A stretch of DNA of 64,000 bases from Hymenobacter aquaticus (GCF_004765605.1 NZ_SRLC01000002.1:930001-994000); one strand, 5' to 3'; positions 38,750 to 48,563 are shown, numbered from the stretch's first letter. Made by a program: numbers and translations. The notes: generated by a model not told the origin, from the letters alone.

Positions 38750-40072
38750 ATGAAAAAGTTTATCGAAACGATAAAGAACATTTTTGCGATTGAAGATCTG
38801 CGTACGCGGATCTTCAATACGCTTTTTTTCATTGCCATCTATCGGCTGGGTTCCTACGTGGTACTCCCCGGCGTCGACCCCGCTCGTTTGAAGCAGGGTG
38901 GTGCGGAAGGCCTGTTCGGCATCCTGGATACGCTGCTTGGCGGCGCGTTCAGCCATGCTTCGATCTTTGCCTTGGGTATCATGCCGTACATCTCGGCTTC
39001 CATCGTATTGCAGCTGCTGACCATCGCAGTGCCTTACTTCCAGAAGCTGCAGAAGGAAGGTGAATCGGGTCGTAAGAAGATTAACCAGTACACCCGGATT
39101 CTGACGATTCCGATTGTAATGGCTCAATCTGTCGGCTTTATCGCAACAATTAATGCCGAGGCCATTATTGCGCCCGGCCCGTTCTTTACTTTCTCCACGA
39201 TGCTCATCATTACGGCCGGAACGCTGTTCTGCATGTGGCTAGGGGAGAAGATTACTGATAAAGGTATCGGCAACGGTATTTCCATGATCATTATGATCGG
39301 GATTGTATCGCGCTTCCCAGGTGCCATTATCGGTGAGGCAGCAGCTAAAGGCATGCGCGGTTCGCTGATCTTCCTGATTGAGCTGGTTGTGTTGTTCTTA
39401 GTAGTAATGGCCGTAATCGTGCTGACGCAGGCTGTTCGCCGGATTCCGGTGCAGTACGCTAAGCAGGTAGGTGGCACTACGCAGCTGAATGCCCAGCGTC
39501 AGTTTATTCCGCTGAAAGTAAACGCGGCCGGTGTTATGCCCATCATCTTCGCTCAGTCGCTGATGTTTGTGCCTGCCATTGTTGCCTCGGTATGGCAAAA
39601 CGATAGTGATACCGCCAGCTATATCGGTCAGAAGTTTTCTGACTATACTTCCTGGCAGTACAACCTGGTTTTCGCCACGCTGATTATCGTCTTCACGTAC
39701 TTCTACACGGCCATCAGCGTCAACCCCAACCAGATTGCGGATGACCTGAAGCGCAGTGGTGGTTTCGTACCCGGCGTAAAACCCGGCCGCGATACCTCGG
39801 AGCACATCGATGAGATTCTGACGCACATCACCTTGCCCGGTGCCATTGTTCTGGCTCTGATTGCCATCTTCCCCGCGCTGGCTTTGCTGGCTGGCGTAAC
39901 GCGTCCGTTTTCGGCTTTCTATGGCGGTACTTCCCTGATCATCATGGTTGGTGTGGTACTGGATACCCTGAATCAAGTGGAAAGCTACCTCCTCATGCGT
40001 CATTACGACGGCATGATGAAGACGGGCAAGCTGCGTGGTCGTTCTACCCAGAACGTAGCGCTAGCATCCTAA
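38750..40072 (+). CDS. secY: Preprotein translocase subunit SecY
   Basis: 440 residues with ten transmembrane segments. Family signatures are YRLGSYVVLPGVDP near the N-terminus, GIMPYISASIVLQLL in the plug/TM2 region, and NPNQIADDLKRSGGFVPGVKPG in the cytoplasmic loop. It forms the protein-conducting channel with SecE. Confidence 0.97.
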   Translation: MKKFIETIKNIFAIEDLRTRIFNTLFFIAIYRLGSYVVLPGVDPARLKQGGAEGLFGILDTLLGGAFSHASIFALGIMPYISASIVLQLLTIAVPYFQKLQKEGESGRKKINQYTRILTIPIVMAQSVGFIATINAEAIIAPGPFFTFSTMLIITAGTLFCMWLGEKITDKGIGNGISMIIMIGIVSRFPGAIIGEAAAKGMRGSLIFLIELVVLFLVVMAVIVLTQAVRRIPVQYAKQVGGTTQLNAQRQFIPLKVNAAGVMPIIFAQSLMFVPAIVASVWQNDSDTASYIGQKFSDYTSWQYNLVFATLIIVFTYFYTAISVNPNQIADDLKRSGGFVPGVKPGRDTSEHIDEILTHITLPGAIVLALIAIFPALALLAGVTRPFSAFYGGTSLIIMVGVVLDTLNQVESYLLMRHYDGMMKTGKLRGRSTQNVALAS

Positions 40073-40079
40073 TTTGGTC

Positions 40080-40850
40080 ATGATCATCTACAAGACCGAA
40101 GAAGAAATTGAACTCATCCGGGCCAGCGCGAAAGTGCTGGCTCAAGCCCACGGAGAGGTTGCGGGCATGATAAAGGAAGGAGTTACGACGCGTGCCCTCG
40201 ACCAGCGCGCGGAAGAATTCATCCGGGACCATGGCGGACAGCCCTCCTTCAAAGGGTATAATGGTTTTGAATACAGTCTCTGCATCTCGCCTAACGCAGT
40301 CGTGGTGCATGGTTTTCCGAGTGACTATCAGCTCAAGAGCGGAGATGTTGTATCGGTAGACTGCGGAGTCTTGTTGAACGGCTACCACGCCGATAGTGCT
40401 TACACCTACCCAGTAGGGGAGGTGGCACCAGAAGTGCTCAAGCTTCTGGAGGAAACCAAAAAGTCGCTGTACCTAGGCATTGACCAGGCAGTGGCGGGTA
40501 ACCGTATGGGCGACTTGGGTTACGCCATTCAGAACCACGTTGAAAAGCAGGGTTATGGAGTAGTGCGGGAACTTGTTGGCCACGGAATTGGTCAGAAGCT
40601 CCACGAGCGGCCAGAAGTACCTAACTACGGTAAGCGTGGGGCGGGACTGAAGCTGCAAGAGGGCTTGGTGCTAGCCATTGAGCCCATGGTGAATCTGGGA
40701 ACGAAGAGCGTAATTCAGGAGAAGGATGGCTGGACTATCCGAACCAAGGATTTCAAACCTTCGGCGCACTTTGAGCACACGGTCGTCGTACGAAAAGACA
40801 AAGCGGAGATTCTCACTTCCTTTGAATACATAGAAAAAGCCTTACAGTAG
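40080..40850 (+). CDS. map: Methionine aminopeptidase, type I
   Basis: 256 residues from the ATG at 40080; a TTG two codons earlier is less likely. Metal ligands are visible in SVDCGVLLNGYHADSAYTYP, ELVGHGIGQKLHERP and LAIEPMVNLG. The enzyme removes initiator methionine. It lies in the common secY-map-infA order. Confidence 0.96.
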   Translation: MIIYKTEEEIELIRASAKVLAQAHGEVAGMIKEGVTTRALDQRAEEFIRDHGGQPSFKGYNGFEYSLCISPNAVVVHGFPSDYQLKSGDVVSVDCGVLLNGYHADSAYTYPVGEVAPEVLKLLEETKKSLYLGIDQAVAGNRMGDLGYAIQNHVEKQGYGVVRELVGHGIGQKLHERPEVPNYGKRGAGLKLQEGLVLAIEPMVNLGTKSVIQEKDGWTIRTKDFKPSAHFEHTVVVRKDKAEILTSFEYIEKALQ

Positions 40851-40854
40851 CCTT

Positions 40855-41073
40855 ATGGCCAAACAATCCTCCATTGAACAGGACGGAGTCATTCTGGAAG
40901 CCCTTTCAAACGCCATGTTCCGCGTGGAATTGGAAAACGGTCACCAGCTCGTTGCTCACATTTCGGGCAAAATGCGAATGCACTACATCAAAATCCTGCC
41001 GGGCGATAAGGTGAAGCTGGAAATGTCCCCTTACGACTTGTCGAAGGGCCGAATTGTTTACCGTTACAAATAA
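40855..41073 (+). CDS. infA: Translation initiation factor IF-1
   Basis: 72 residues, an OB-fold protein with EALSNAMFRVELENGHQ and GKMRMHYIKILPGDKV. It starts 4 bases after the map stop. Confidence 0.97.
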   Translation: MAKQSSIEQDGVILEALSNAMFRVELENGHQLVAHISGKMRMHYIKILPGDKVKLEMSPYDLSKGRIVYRYK

Positions 41074-41082
41074 CCCGACGAC

Positions 41083-41199
41083 ATGAAAGTCAAAACCTCG
41101 GTCAAGAAACGCAGTGTTGACTGTAAGCTGGTTCGCCGCAACGGCAAGCTGTACGTCATCAACAAAAAGAACCCCCGCTTCAAACAGCGTCAGGGTTAG
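41083..41199 (+). CDS. rpmJ: 50S ribosomal protein L36, zinc-free form
   Basis: 38 residues: KVKTSVKKRSVDCKLVRR opens the protein and RFKQRQG ends it. Only one of the four usual zinc ligands (Cys14) remains, so this is a C-minus L36. It sits between infA and rpsM as usual. Confidence 0.95.
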   Translation: MKVKTSVKKRSVDCKLVRRNGKLYVINKKNPRFKQRQG

Positions 41200-41225
41200 T
41201 AGCACCAGACTTTTTAAGAAAGCAA

Positions 41226-41603
41226 ATGGCTCGTATTGCAGGGGTAGACATCCCGGACAACAAGCGCGGTGAAATCGCGCTGACCTACATTTTCGGCATC
41301 GGCCGTCCTTCCGCACAGAAAATCTTGAACCAGGCCGGTATCGACCTGAACAAGAAAGTAAAGGATTGGACGGAAGCAGAAGCTGGCGAAATCCGCAGCA
41401 TCATTGCTGCCGAAATTAAGACTGAAGGTGTTCTGCGCTCGGAAGTGCAGCTGAACATCAAGCGTCTGATGGACATCGGTTGCTACCGGGGTCTGCGTCA
41501 CCGCAAAGGTCTGCCAGTTCGTGGTCAGCGTACCAAGAACAACTCGCGCACGCGCAAAGGCAAACGGAAGACCGTTGCCAACAAGAAAAAAGCTACTAAA
41601 TAA
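41226..41603 (+). CDS. rpsM: 30S ribosomal protein S13
   Basis: 125 residues, opening ARIAGVDIPDNKRGEIAL; the C-terminal GQRTKNNSRTRKGKRK reaches P-site tRNA. A hairpin without T-run follows. Confidence 0.97.
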   Translation: MARIAGVDIPDNKRGEIALTYIFGIGRPSAQKILNQAGIDLNKKVKDWTEAEAGEIRSIIAAEIKTEGVLRSEVQLNIKRLMDIGCYRGLRHRKGLPVRGQRTKNNSRTRKGKRKTVANKKKATK

Positions 41604-41618
41604 ATTGTAGCGGGAATC

Positions 41619-41648
41619 GAAGCCGGTTCAGGACTCTGAACCGGCTTC
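41619..41648 (+). promoter_or_regulatory. Hairpin between rpsM and rpsK
   Basis: GAAGCCGGTTCAG (41619-41631), loop GACT, CTGAACCGGCTTC (41636-41648). It is perfect but has no T-run, so it may be a processing or regulatory stem rather than a terminator. Confidence 0.6.
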
Positions 41649-41679
41649 AACACCTTCCGCAGTTTTTTGCGATAACCAA

Positions 41680-42072
41680 ATGGCACAAAAGAGAAAAGAC
41701 AAAGCCAAAAAGCGCGTTGTCGTTGTTGAGCAGGTTGGCCAGATTCACATCAAGGCTTCCTTCAACAACATCATCATCTCCATCACCAACAACAATGGCC
41801 AGGTAATTTCCTGGGCATCGGCTGGTAAGATGGGTTTCAAAGGTTCTAAGAAGAACACGCCCTACGCTGCCCAGATGGCAGCTACGGATTGCGCCAAAGT
41901 GGCCCACGACCTGGGCATGCGCAAAGCCGAAGTATTCGTGAAAGGTCCGGGCGCTGGCCGTGAGTCGGCTATCCGCACCCTCCAGAACGTGGGCATTGAG
42001 GTAACCACCATCCGCGACGTGACCCCGCTGCCCCACAACGGCTGCCGTCCTCCTAAGCGTCGTCGCGTCTGA
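41680..42072 (+). CDS. rpsK: 30S ribosomal protein S11
   Basis: 130 residues with ASFNNIIISITNNNGQVISW and the C-terminal DVTPLPHNGCRPPKRRRV. S11 lies on the platform near the E site. A structured region follows before rpsD. Confidence 0.97.
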   Translation: MAQKRKDKAKKRVVVVEQVGQIHIKASFNNIIISITNNNGQVISWASAGKMGFKGSKKNTPYAAQMAATDCAKVAHDLGMRKAEVFVKGPGAGRESAIRTLQNVGIEVTTIRDVTPLPHNGCRPPKRRRV

Positions 42073-42085
42073 TATACTGAACTCG

Positions 42086-42174
42086 CGAACCATCCGGTTC
42101 GCCCCTGTGTCGGGTTTCCGATCCGGCTTGCCCTGCGGGTGAGCCGCATCCGAGGAGCCCGACACGCGTGGTTC
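42086..42174 (+). promoter_or_regulatory. Candidate structured leader of rpsD
   Basis: CGAACC/GGTTCG form a first hairpin (42086-42091, 42096-42101). GTGTCGGG (42107-42114) pairs with CCCGACAC (42158-42165) and closes an inner stem CGGCTTGCCC/GGGTGAGCCG. GAACCA (42087-42092) can instead pair with TGGTTC (42169-42174), giving two exclusive folds. Position before the S4 gene suggests autoregulation by S4; this is inference. Confidence 0.55.
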
Positions 42175-42202
42175 AACCCCTGCAAAACTCAAATACCCCG
42201 AA

Positions 42203-42808
42203 ATGGCACGTTATACTGGTCCTAAAACCAAGATTGCCCGTCGCTTCGCAGAGCCAATCTTCGGCCCAAGCAAGGCACTCAACAAAAAGAACTACCCTCC
42301 TGGCCAGCACGGCCGTGGCCGCCGCAAGAAGCAGTCGGAATACGCGGTGCAGTTGATGGAGAAGCAGAAAGTGAAGTACATGTACGGTGTACTGGAGAAG
42401 CAATTCGAAAACCTGTTCCACAAAGCAGCTACGCTGCCCGGCATCACCGGCGACAACCTGCTGGCGCTGCTCGAGTCGCGTCTGGACAACACGGTGTACC
42501 GTTTTGGCATTGCTCCGACCCGTCGCGCCGCTCGTCAGCTCGTTCTGCACAAGCACATCACGGTGAACGGTGAAGTAGTAAACATCGCCTCGTACAAGCT
42601 CCGCGCTGGTGACGTAGTAGGTGTTCGCGAAAAGTCGAAGTCTCTGGAGGCCATCACTACCAGCCTGAGCGCCCGCAACGCGCGTGCTTTCTCGTGGCTG
42701 GAGTGGGACGGCAAGGAATTGGTGGGCAAGTTCCTGAACGCCCCCTCGCGTGACCTGATTCCGGAGAAAATCACGGAGCAGCTCATCGTCGAGCTTTACT
42801 CGAAGTAA
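42203..42808 (+). CDS. rpsD: 30S ribosomal protein S4
   Basis: 201 residues, with the S4 RNA-binding domain around RLDNTVYRFGIAPTRRAARQ and LVLHKHITVNGEVVNIASY. S4 starts 30S assembly and in other bacteria represses its own operon. The N-terminal zinc cysteines of some S4 proteins are absent. Confidence 0.97.
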   Translation: MARYTGPKTKIARRFAEPIFGPSKALNKKNYPPGQHGRGRRKKQSEYAVQLMEKQKVKYMYGVLEKQFENLFHKAATLPGITGDNLLALLESRLDNTVYRFGIAPTRRAARQLVLHKHITVNGEVVNIASYKLRAGDVVGVREKSKSLEAITTSLSARNARAFSWLEWDGKELVGKFLNAPSRDLIPEKITEQLIVELYSK

Positions 42809-42878
42809 TTTGTGGAACCCGGCTTATGGTCGGGTTCTTACTTCGTTTTTTCCTTGTTGTATTTTTAAAGCCCCACTT

Positions 42879-43868
42879 ATGTCAATCTTAGCTTTTCAAA
42901 TGCCGGAGAAAGTAGTAATGGAGAAATCCGACGACTTCTACGGAACATTTGAATTTAAACCGCTGGAGAAAGGCTACGGCGTCACGATCGGCAACGCACT
43001 GCGCCGCATCCTGCTGTCGTCGCTGGAGGGCTATGCCATCACGTCGGTCCGCACTTCCAGTGTGCTGCACGAGTTCATGACGATTGAAGGCGTGATTGAG
43101 GACATGTCCGAAATCATTCTGAACCTGAAGCAGGTTCGCTTCAAGAAAGTGAGCGACGCCATCGAGGACAAAATCACGGTTCGTATTAAGGGCCAAGAGA
43201 CGTTCACGGCTGGTGACATCAATAAATTCTCGACCGGCTTCGAGGTGCTCAACACAGATATGGTTATCTGCAACGTTGATCCTTCGGTAGAGCTGGAATT
43301 CGAGTTTACGATTCAGAAAGGCCGCGGCTACGTGCCCGCCGAAGAGAATCGTCCTGCCGACCAGGTATTCGGGCAAATTGCCATCGACGCCATCTTCACG
43401 CCCATCAAGAACGTGAAGTACAGCATCGAGAACACCCGCGTAGAGCAGAAAACCGACTATGAGAAGCTCCTCATCGAGATTCAGACGGACGGTTCGATTC
43501 ATCCGGAGGATGCACTGAAAGGTGCCGCCAACATTCTGATTCAGCACTTCATGCTGTTCTCGGACAACACCATGACCTTCGAAACGGCCAAGGCCGAGGA
43601 AGAAGAAACGGTAGACGAAGAGACGCTGCACATGCGCAAAGTTCTGAAGACGCCCCTGGCGGATATGGACCTGAGCGTGCGTGCGTACAACTGCCTCAAG
43701 GCCGCCGACATCAAGACGCTCGGCGAACTGGTGCAGCTGGATATGAGCGACATGATGAAGTTCCGCAACTTCGGTAAGAAGTCGCTGACCGAACTCGAAA
43801 ATCTCGTGGAGGAAAAAGGTCTGACCTTCGGGATGGACCTGGGCAAGTACCGCCTCGACGAAGACTAG
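42879..43868 (+). CDS. rpoA: RNA polymerase subunit alpha
   Basis: 329 residues from the ATG at 42879 (SILAFQMPEKVVMEK). The frame extends upstream to 42810 without homology. The N-terminal dimerisation domain has GYGVTIGNALRRILLSSLEG, and the C-terminal domain (about 250-329) has LADMDLSVRAYNCLKAADI and NFGKKSLTELE. Confidence 0.97.
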   Translation: MSILAFQMPEKVVMEKSDDFYGTFEFKPLEKGYGVTIGNALRRILLSSLEGYAITSVRTSSVLHEFMTIEGVIEDMSEIILNLKQVRFKKVSDAIEDKITVRIKGQETFTAGDINKFSTGFEVLNTDMVICNVDPSVELEFEFTIQKGRGYVPAEENRPADQVFGQIAIDAIFTPIKNVKYSIENTRVEQKTDYEKLLIEIQTDGSIHPEDALKGAANILIQHFMLFSDNTMTFETAKAEEEETVDEETLHMRKVLKTPLADMDLSVRAYNCLKAADIKTLGELVQLDMSDMMKFRNFGKKSLTELENLVEEKGLTFGMDLGKYRLDED

Positions 43869-43875
43869 CCTTTTT

Positions 43876-43999
43876 AATGTGCTAATGTGGAAAATGTGGG
43901 TAATGTGCTAATGTGAGTTAGCCGAGCATCCACCGCCACATTAGCACATTTTGCTTGTCTGCTAACTAGCAGAGCCGCACATTTTCACATTAGCACATT
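43876..43999. repeat. Nested inverted repeat after rpoA
   Basis: The 14-mer AATGTGCTAATGTG occurs at 43876-43889 and 43902-43915, and its reverse complement at 43937-43950 and 43986-43999. AAAATGTG (43891-43898) is mirrored by CACATTTT (43978-43985), so the outer arms pair over about 22 bases. It probably ends the rpoA transcript or lets it fold; rplQ lies beyond. Confidence 0.85.
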
Positions 44000-44116
44000 T
44001 CTTTTTCACTAGTGTGCCCGAGGTAGGATGGTTCTAATGAGGCCGCCTAACTTACTGGCAGCCCGCCGTGGTCATCCTACGCAAGCACACGCATTCCTGC
44101 TGAGAAGCACAACACA

Positions 44117-44701
44117 ATGAGACACGGTAAGAAAATCAACCACCTCGGTCGTACCACCTCCCACCGCAATGCGATGCTGTCGAACATGGCTTCGTCGCTG
44201 ATCATGCACAAGCGCCTGACCACCACGGTGGCCAAAGCCAAAGCCCTGCGCAAGTTCGTAGAGCCCCTGCTGACCAAGTCGAAGAGCGACACCACGCACT
44301 CGCGTCGTACCGTATTCGCTACGCTGCAGAACAAGGAGTCGATCAAGGAGCTGTACGACTCGGTAGCCGCTAAAATTGCTACCCGTCCCGGTGGTTACAC
44401 CCGCATCATCAAGCTGAGCGACAACCGTCTGGGCGACAACGCCGAGGTGTGCATCATCGAGCTGGTGGATTACAACGAAACCCTGCTGGAAGCCAAGAAC
44501 GCCGGCGAAGCCAAGGCTACTACTCGTCGTTCGCGCGGCAAGAAGAAGTCGGCTGACGCTGCTGCTCCCGCCGCTGAAGCTACTACCGCCGCTCCGGCTG
44601 CCGTGGTAAGCGAAGAGGCTGCCGCTGCTACGGACGCTCCCACGGAAACGCTGAAAGAAGGCGAAACCCGCGACGAGAAGACCGAAGAAGCTGCTTCGTA
44701 G
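44117..44701 (+). CDS. rplQ: 50S ribosomal protein L17 with acidic tail
   Basis: 194 residues. The core (about residues 1-115) has MRHGKKINHLGRTTSHRNAM and GGYTRIIKL. A tail of about 60 residues follows, first basic (TRRSRGKKK), then rich in Ala, Glu and Thr, as in other Bacteroidota L17. A terminator follows. Confidence 0.96.
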   Translation: MRHGKKINHLGRTTSHRNAMLSNMASSLIMHKRLTTTVAKAKALRKFVEPLLTKSKSDTTHSRRTVFATLQNKESIKELYDSVAAKIATRPGGYTRIIKLSDNRLGDNAEVCIIELVDYNETLLEAKNAGEAKATTRRSRGKKKSADAAAPAAEATTAAPAAVVSEEAAAATDAPTETLKEGETRDEKTEEAAS

Positions 44702-44723
44702 TTTTCGAGCAACTAGAATAGAG

Positions 44724-44758
44724 AAAAGGGACGTGCCGCCAGGTACGTCCCTTTTTTT
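44724..44758 (+). terminator. rplQ terminator
   Basis: AAAAGGGACGT (44724-44734) pairs with ACGTCCCTTTT (44745-44755), running into a 7-base T-tract. Confidence 0.92.
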
Positions 44759-44920
44759 GCCTTCAGGCATTCGTAAAGTCAGCGGCATAGCGCAAGAGGC
44801 AGCGCGGATAGATAGGAGGGTACGTAGTGAATTTCTTACCTTTCGGCCCCGCAGCCGGAAGTGGGGCCTGCCAGGTTCGGCGGCTGCGGTACCGATTTCC
44901 TCACCACAATCCTTTTCAAC

Positions 44921-46192
<1,272 letters not shown>

Positions 46193-46227
46193 CCCCGGGC
46201 TGCCACTTTGCTGACGCGTACAATATA

Positions 46228-46265
46228 AAAGGGCGCGGTCTGGGTACAGACCGCGCCCTTTGCTT
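46228..46265 (+). terminator. eno terminator
   Basis: AAAGGGCGCGGTCTG (46228-46242), loop GGTA, CAGACCGCGCCCTTT (46247-46261), then GCTTT. Confidence 0.92.
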
Positions 46266-46273
46266 TATCTTTG
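46266..46273 (+). promoter_or_regulatory. Promoter-like -7 element overlapping the ftsB start
   Basis: TATCTTTG matches TAnnTTTG and begins right after the eno terminator, only 3 bases before the ATG at 46277. If used, the mRNA would be nearly leaderless. Confidence 0.4.
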
Positions 46274-46276
46274 GTT

Positions 46277-46591
46277 ATGCAGTTGCTTCAACTATTTCAG
46301 CGGGTGCCGCGCTTTCTGCGCAGCTTCTACTTCCTGACCGGAGCGGGCTTTCTGGTCTGGATGGTCCTATTCGACGCCAACGACCTGCTGAAGCAGTACG
46401 ATATGTACGCCAAGTGGCGGGAGCTGCAGGCCGAAAAGGAGTATTACCTGAACAACATCGAAATCGTGAAGAAGGACCGCGCCGAGCTGCTCAGCAGCCC
46501 GGAGCTGCTGGAAAAATTTGCCCGCGAGAAATACATCATGAAGCGGCCCGGTGAGGACGTGTTTATCCTGGTGCCGCAGCAGGAAGAGTAG
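46277..46591 (+). CDS. FtsB/DivIC-like septum formation initiator
   Basis: 104 residues from the ATG at 46277. One transmembrane segment (about 16-33) is followed by a coiled coil with WRELQAEKEYYLNNIEIVKKD and the C-terminal LEKFAREKYIMKRPGEDVF, diagnostic for this family. It would join the FtsQ-FtsL division complex in the inner membrane. A TTG two codons upstream is a possible alternative start. Location after eno is usual in Bacteroidota. Confidence 0.85.
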   Translation: MQLLQLFQRVPRFLRSFYFLTGAGFLVWMVLFDANDLLKQYDMYAKWRELQAEKEYYLNNIEIVKKDRAELLSSPELLEKFAREKYIMKRPGEDVFILVPQQEE

Positions 46592-46626
46592 CCTCGCAGC
46601 AGGTAAGCCTGACAGACCCTGACGCC

Positions 46627-46673
46627 CAACGGCGGCATTGGCCCGGAAACTTCCGAAGTCGATGCCGCCGTTG
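46627..46673 (+). terminator. Weak hairpin after the ftsB-like gene
   Basis: CAACGGCGGCAT (46627-46638) pairs with ATGCCGCCGTTG (46662-46673) across a 23-base loop. No T-run follows. Confidence 0.45.
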
Positions 46674-46742
46674 CCGTTGTAGGTGCGGGCCATACGTGGC
46701 CCCGTATTTGACACGGCGCGGCAAACTGCTCCTTATCTGCTC

Positions 46743-47192
46743 ATGACCAAGTTTCATCTACCCGTTTCGTGGCGCCGCACCGGCTTGCTGCTCGCCGTGC
46801 TACTGCTGCTGGCGGTTCCCGGCTCGGCCCGGCCTTCGCAGGTGCAGGTGGCCCGGCAGTTTCTGCTGGCAGTGCTCCGCGGCGACTATACCGCAGCCTA
46901 CCAGCTGCTGGCGCCCGAGGCCCAGGCTACCCTGAAGGCCGACGGCTTTCGGGCGGCTGCCCGGCCGCTCTACGAGCAAGGGCAGCGCCGCGGCACTCCG
47001 TTCGACCTCTACAAATTGGGCTACCGCATTGATGAAGCTAACACGGTGCGCAATTTCTACAGCTTTATGTTCAAGAGCGACACGCTGGCGGCCCGGCCCG
47101 TGGTGCAGCTCGACGTGACGTTCCGGGACTCTACGGCCACGCGCATCCTGACCTTCGGCCTGATTCCGGCCCCGCAGACCCCGCGCAAGTAG
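46743..47192 (+). CDS. Small exported protein, DUF3887-like
   Basis: 149 residues from the ATG at 46743. A signal peptide (about 1-29, ending PGSA) is followed by QVARQFLLAVLRGDYTAAYQLL, a pattern of small cystatin/NTF2-like exported domains. The function is unknown. It converges with anmK, with a gap of 9 bases and no clear terminator. Confidence 0.6.
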   Translation: MTKFHLPVSWRRTGLLLAVLLLLAVPGSARPSQVQVARQFLLAVLRGDYTAAYQLLAPEAQATLKADGFRAAARPLYEQGQRRGTPFDLYKLGYRIDEANTVRNFYSFMFKSDTLAARPVVQLDVTFRDSTATRILTFGLIPAPQTPRK

Positions 47193-47201
47193 CCGCTGGT
47201 G

Positions 47202-48404
47202 CTAGCCCGGAAAGGAAATCTTGCCGAGCGAAACGGCGGGCACGGCCTGCGGGCCGTGGCCAATGGGCCGGGCTTCACCCACCAGGGTTTCATTGGCCAG
47301 AATGGCGAACAGAACGGCTTCCTTGGCGTCGGGGGCAATGCCCAGCGCGGCGGTGGTAGAGAAGCGGCAGTGGGGCAGCTCACGGCGTAATGCGGCCATC
47401 AGCGTAGGATTGTGCATGCCGCCGCCGCTGGCGTAGATGGTAAAGGGCCGCTCGGGGCCGAATGCCTGCCGCACGGCCCGCGCCACGCCGGCCGCGCTGA
47501 AAGCGGTGAGGGTCGCCAGTAAATCGGTGGGGGAGAGGCTCTGGGTGCCGCTGGTTCGCTGGGCCGCTTGCACGTAGGCTGGGTTGAACAGCTCCGGCCC
47601 CGTCGTTTTGGGAATAGTTGCCGCGAAGAACGGGTGGGCCAGCAACGCCGCCAATAAGGACTGGTTGACCTGGCCCTGGGCCGCCAGAGTGCCGTTTTCG
47701 TCGTACTGCGTGCCGGGGTACAGCTCCCGCACGAAGGCATCGAGCAAGGTATTGCCCGGCCCGGTATCGGTGCTGAAAACCTGGGTAGCATCCAGGGTGG
47801 CGGCCAGGTAGGTGAAGTTGGCAATGCCGCCTAGGTTGAGCAGGAGCCGGTCTTCGCCGGGCTGGGAGAAAATCAGGTAGTCGCCATACACGGCCAGGGG
47901 TGCCCCCTGCCCGCCGGCGGCCACGTGCTTCTGCCGAAAGTCGCTGAGGGTAAGAATGCCGGTGCGCACGGCTAGGTGGTCCCCATCGCCGAGCTGCAGG
48001 GTGGCGTTGGGCCAGTCGGGCAGGCCGTGCTGGTGCCGGGGCGCGTGAAACATGGTTTGGCCGTGGCTGGCAATGGCATCGACCTCGGCGGGCTGGATGT
48101 GCCACTGCTGCAGGCAGGCCAGCACCATATCGGCGTGCAGGGTGCCCAGCCAGGCGTGGACCAGGGTGAGGTGCTGCAGCTCGACGGTGGGTTGGGCAAA
48201 CAGGCGCCGGATTTCGCCCCGTACGGCTTCGGAGTAAGGTACCGTGGCAAACTGCTCGACCTGTACCTGCGTGGCGGGCCCGTGGCCGGTAAAGCGGCAC
48301 AGCGCCACGTCCAGTCCGTCGAGGGAGGTTCCCGACATGAGCCCGATGATGCGCCGCGTCGGTTTCCGGGCTACCGTGAACAGCTGGGTCAGGTTGGTAT
48401 TCAA
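47202..48404 (-). CDS. anmK: Anhydro-N-acetylmuramic acid kinase
   Basis: 400 residues from a TTG at 48404 (NTNLTQLFTVARKPTRR follows). The family opening GLMSGTSLDGLDVALCRF is at about residues 20-38, with DTGPGNTLLDAF and a late ASGGGMHNPTLM. It phosphorylates anhydroMurNAc from recycled peptidoglycan to MurNAc-6-phosphate. Because the protein is conserved only from RRIIGLMSG, the exact start is uncertain. Confidence 0.92.
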   Translation of the reverse strand: MNTNLTQLFTVARKPTRRIIGLMSGTSLDGLDVALCRFTGHGPATQVQVEQFATVPYSEAVRGEIRRLFAQPTVELQHLTLVHAWLGTLHADMVLACLQQWHIQPAEVDAIASHGQTMFHAPRHQHGLPDWPNATLQLGDGDHLAVRTGILTLSDFRQKHVAAGGQGAPLAVYGDYLIFSQPGEDRLLLNLGGIANFTYLAATLDATQVFSTDTGPGNTLLDAFVRELYPGTQYDENGTLAAQGQVNQSLLAALLAHPFFAATIPKTTGPELFNPAYVQAAQRTSGTQSLSPTDLLATLTAFSAAGVARAVRQAFGPERPFTIYASGGGMHNPTLMAALRRELPHCRFSTTAALGIAPDAKEAVLFAILANETLVGEARPIGHGPQAVPAVSLGKISFPG

Positions 48405-48442
48405 CGGTGAGATAGTGAATGAGTGACTTGGTGAGTTACTGA

Positions 48443-48535
48443 AACGTCATGTCGACCGTCGGGAGACATCTGGCGTGCAATAGTATATGATTTACCATTG
48501 CACGCGAGATGTCTCCCGGCGGCCGACATGACGTT
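48443..48535. repeat. Palindromic intergenic element, copy 1
   Basis: 93 bases with arms of about 43 bases that agree at all but four positions. Outer ends are AACGTCATG and CATGACGTT. The 3' arm contains, in reverse complement, CATCTCGCGTGCAATGGTA, also found in copy 2 at 58242. It lies between the TTG of anmK and the 3' end of the hscA-like gene. Confidence 0.9.
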
Positions 48536-48563
48536 CTTTTTTTACTGCCTAAAACAGATTCAC

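Noticed and set aside
42810..42878. Upstream extension of rpoA
   Set aside because: Not conserved and begins right after the rpsD stop; the ATG at 42879 fits the family N-terminus.
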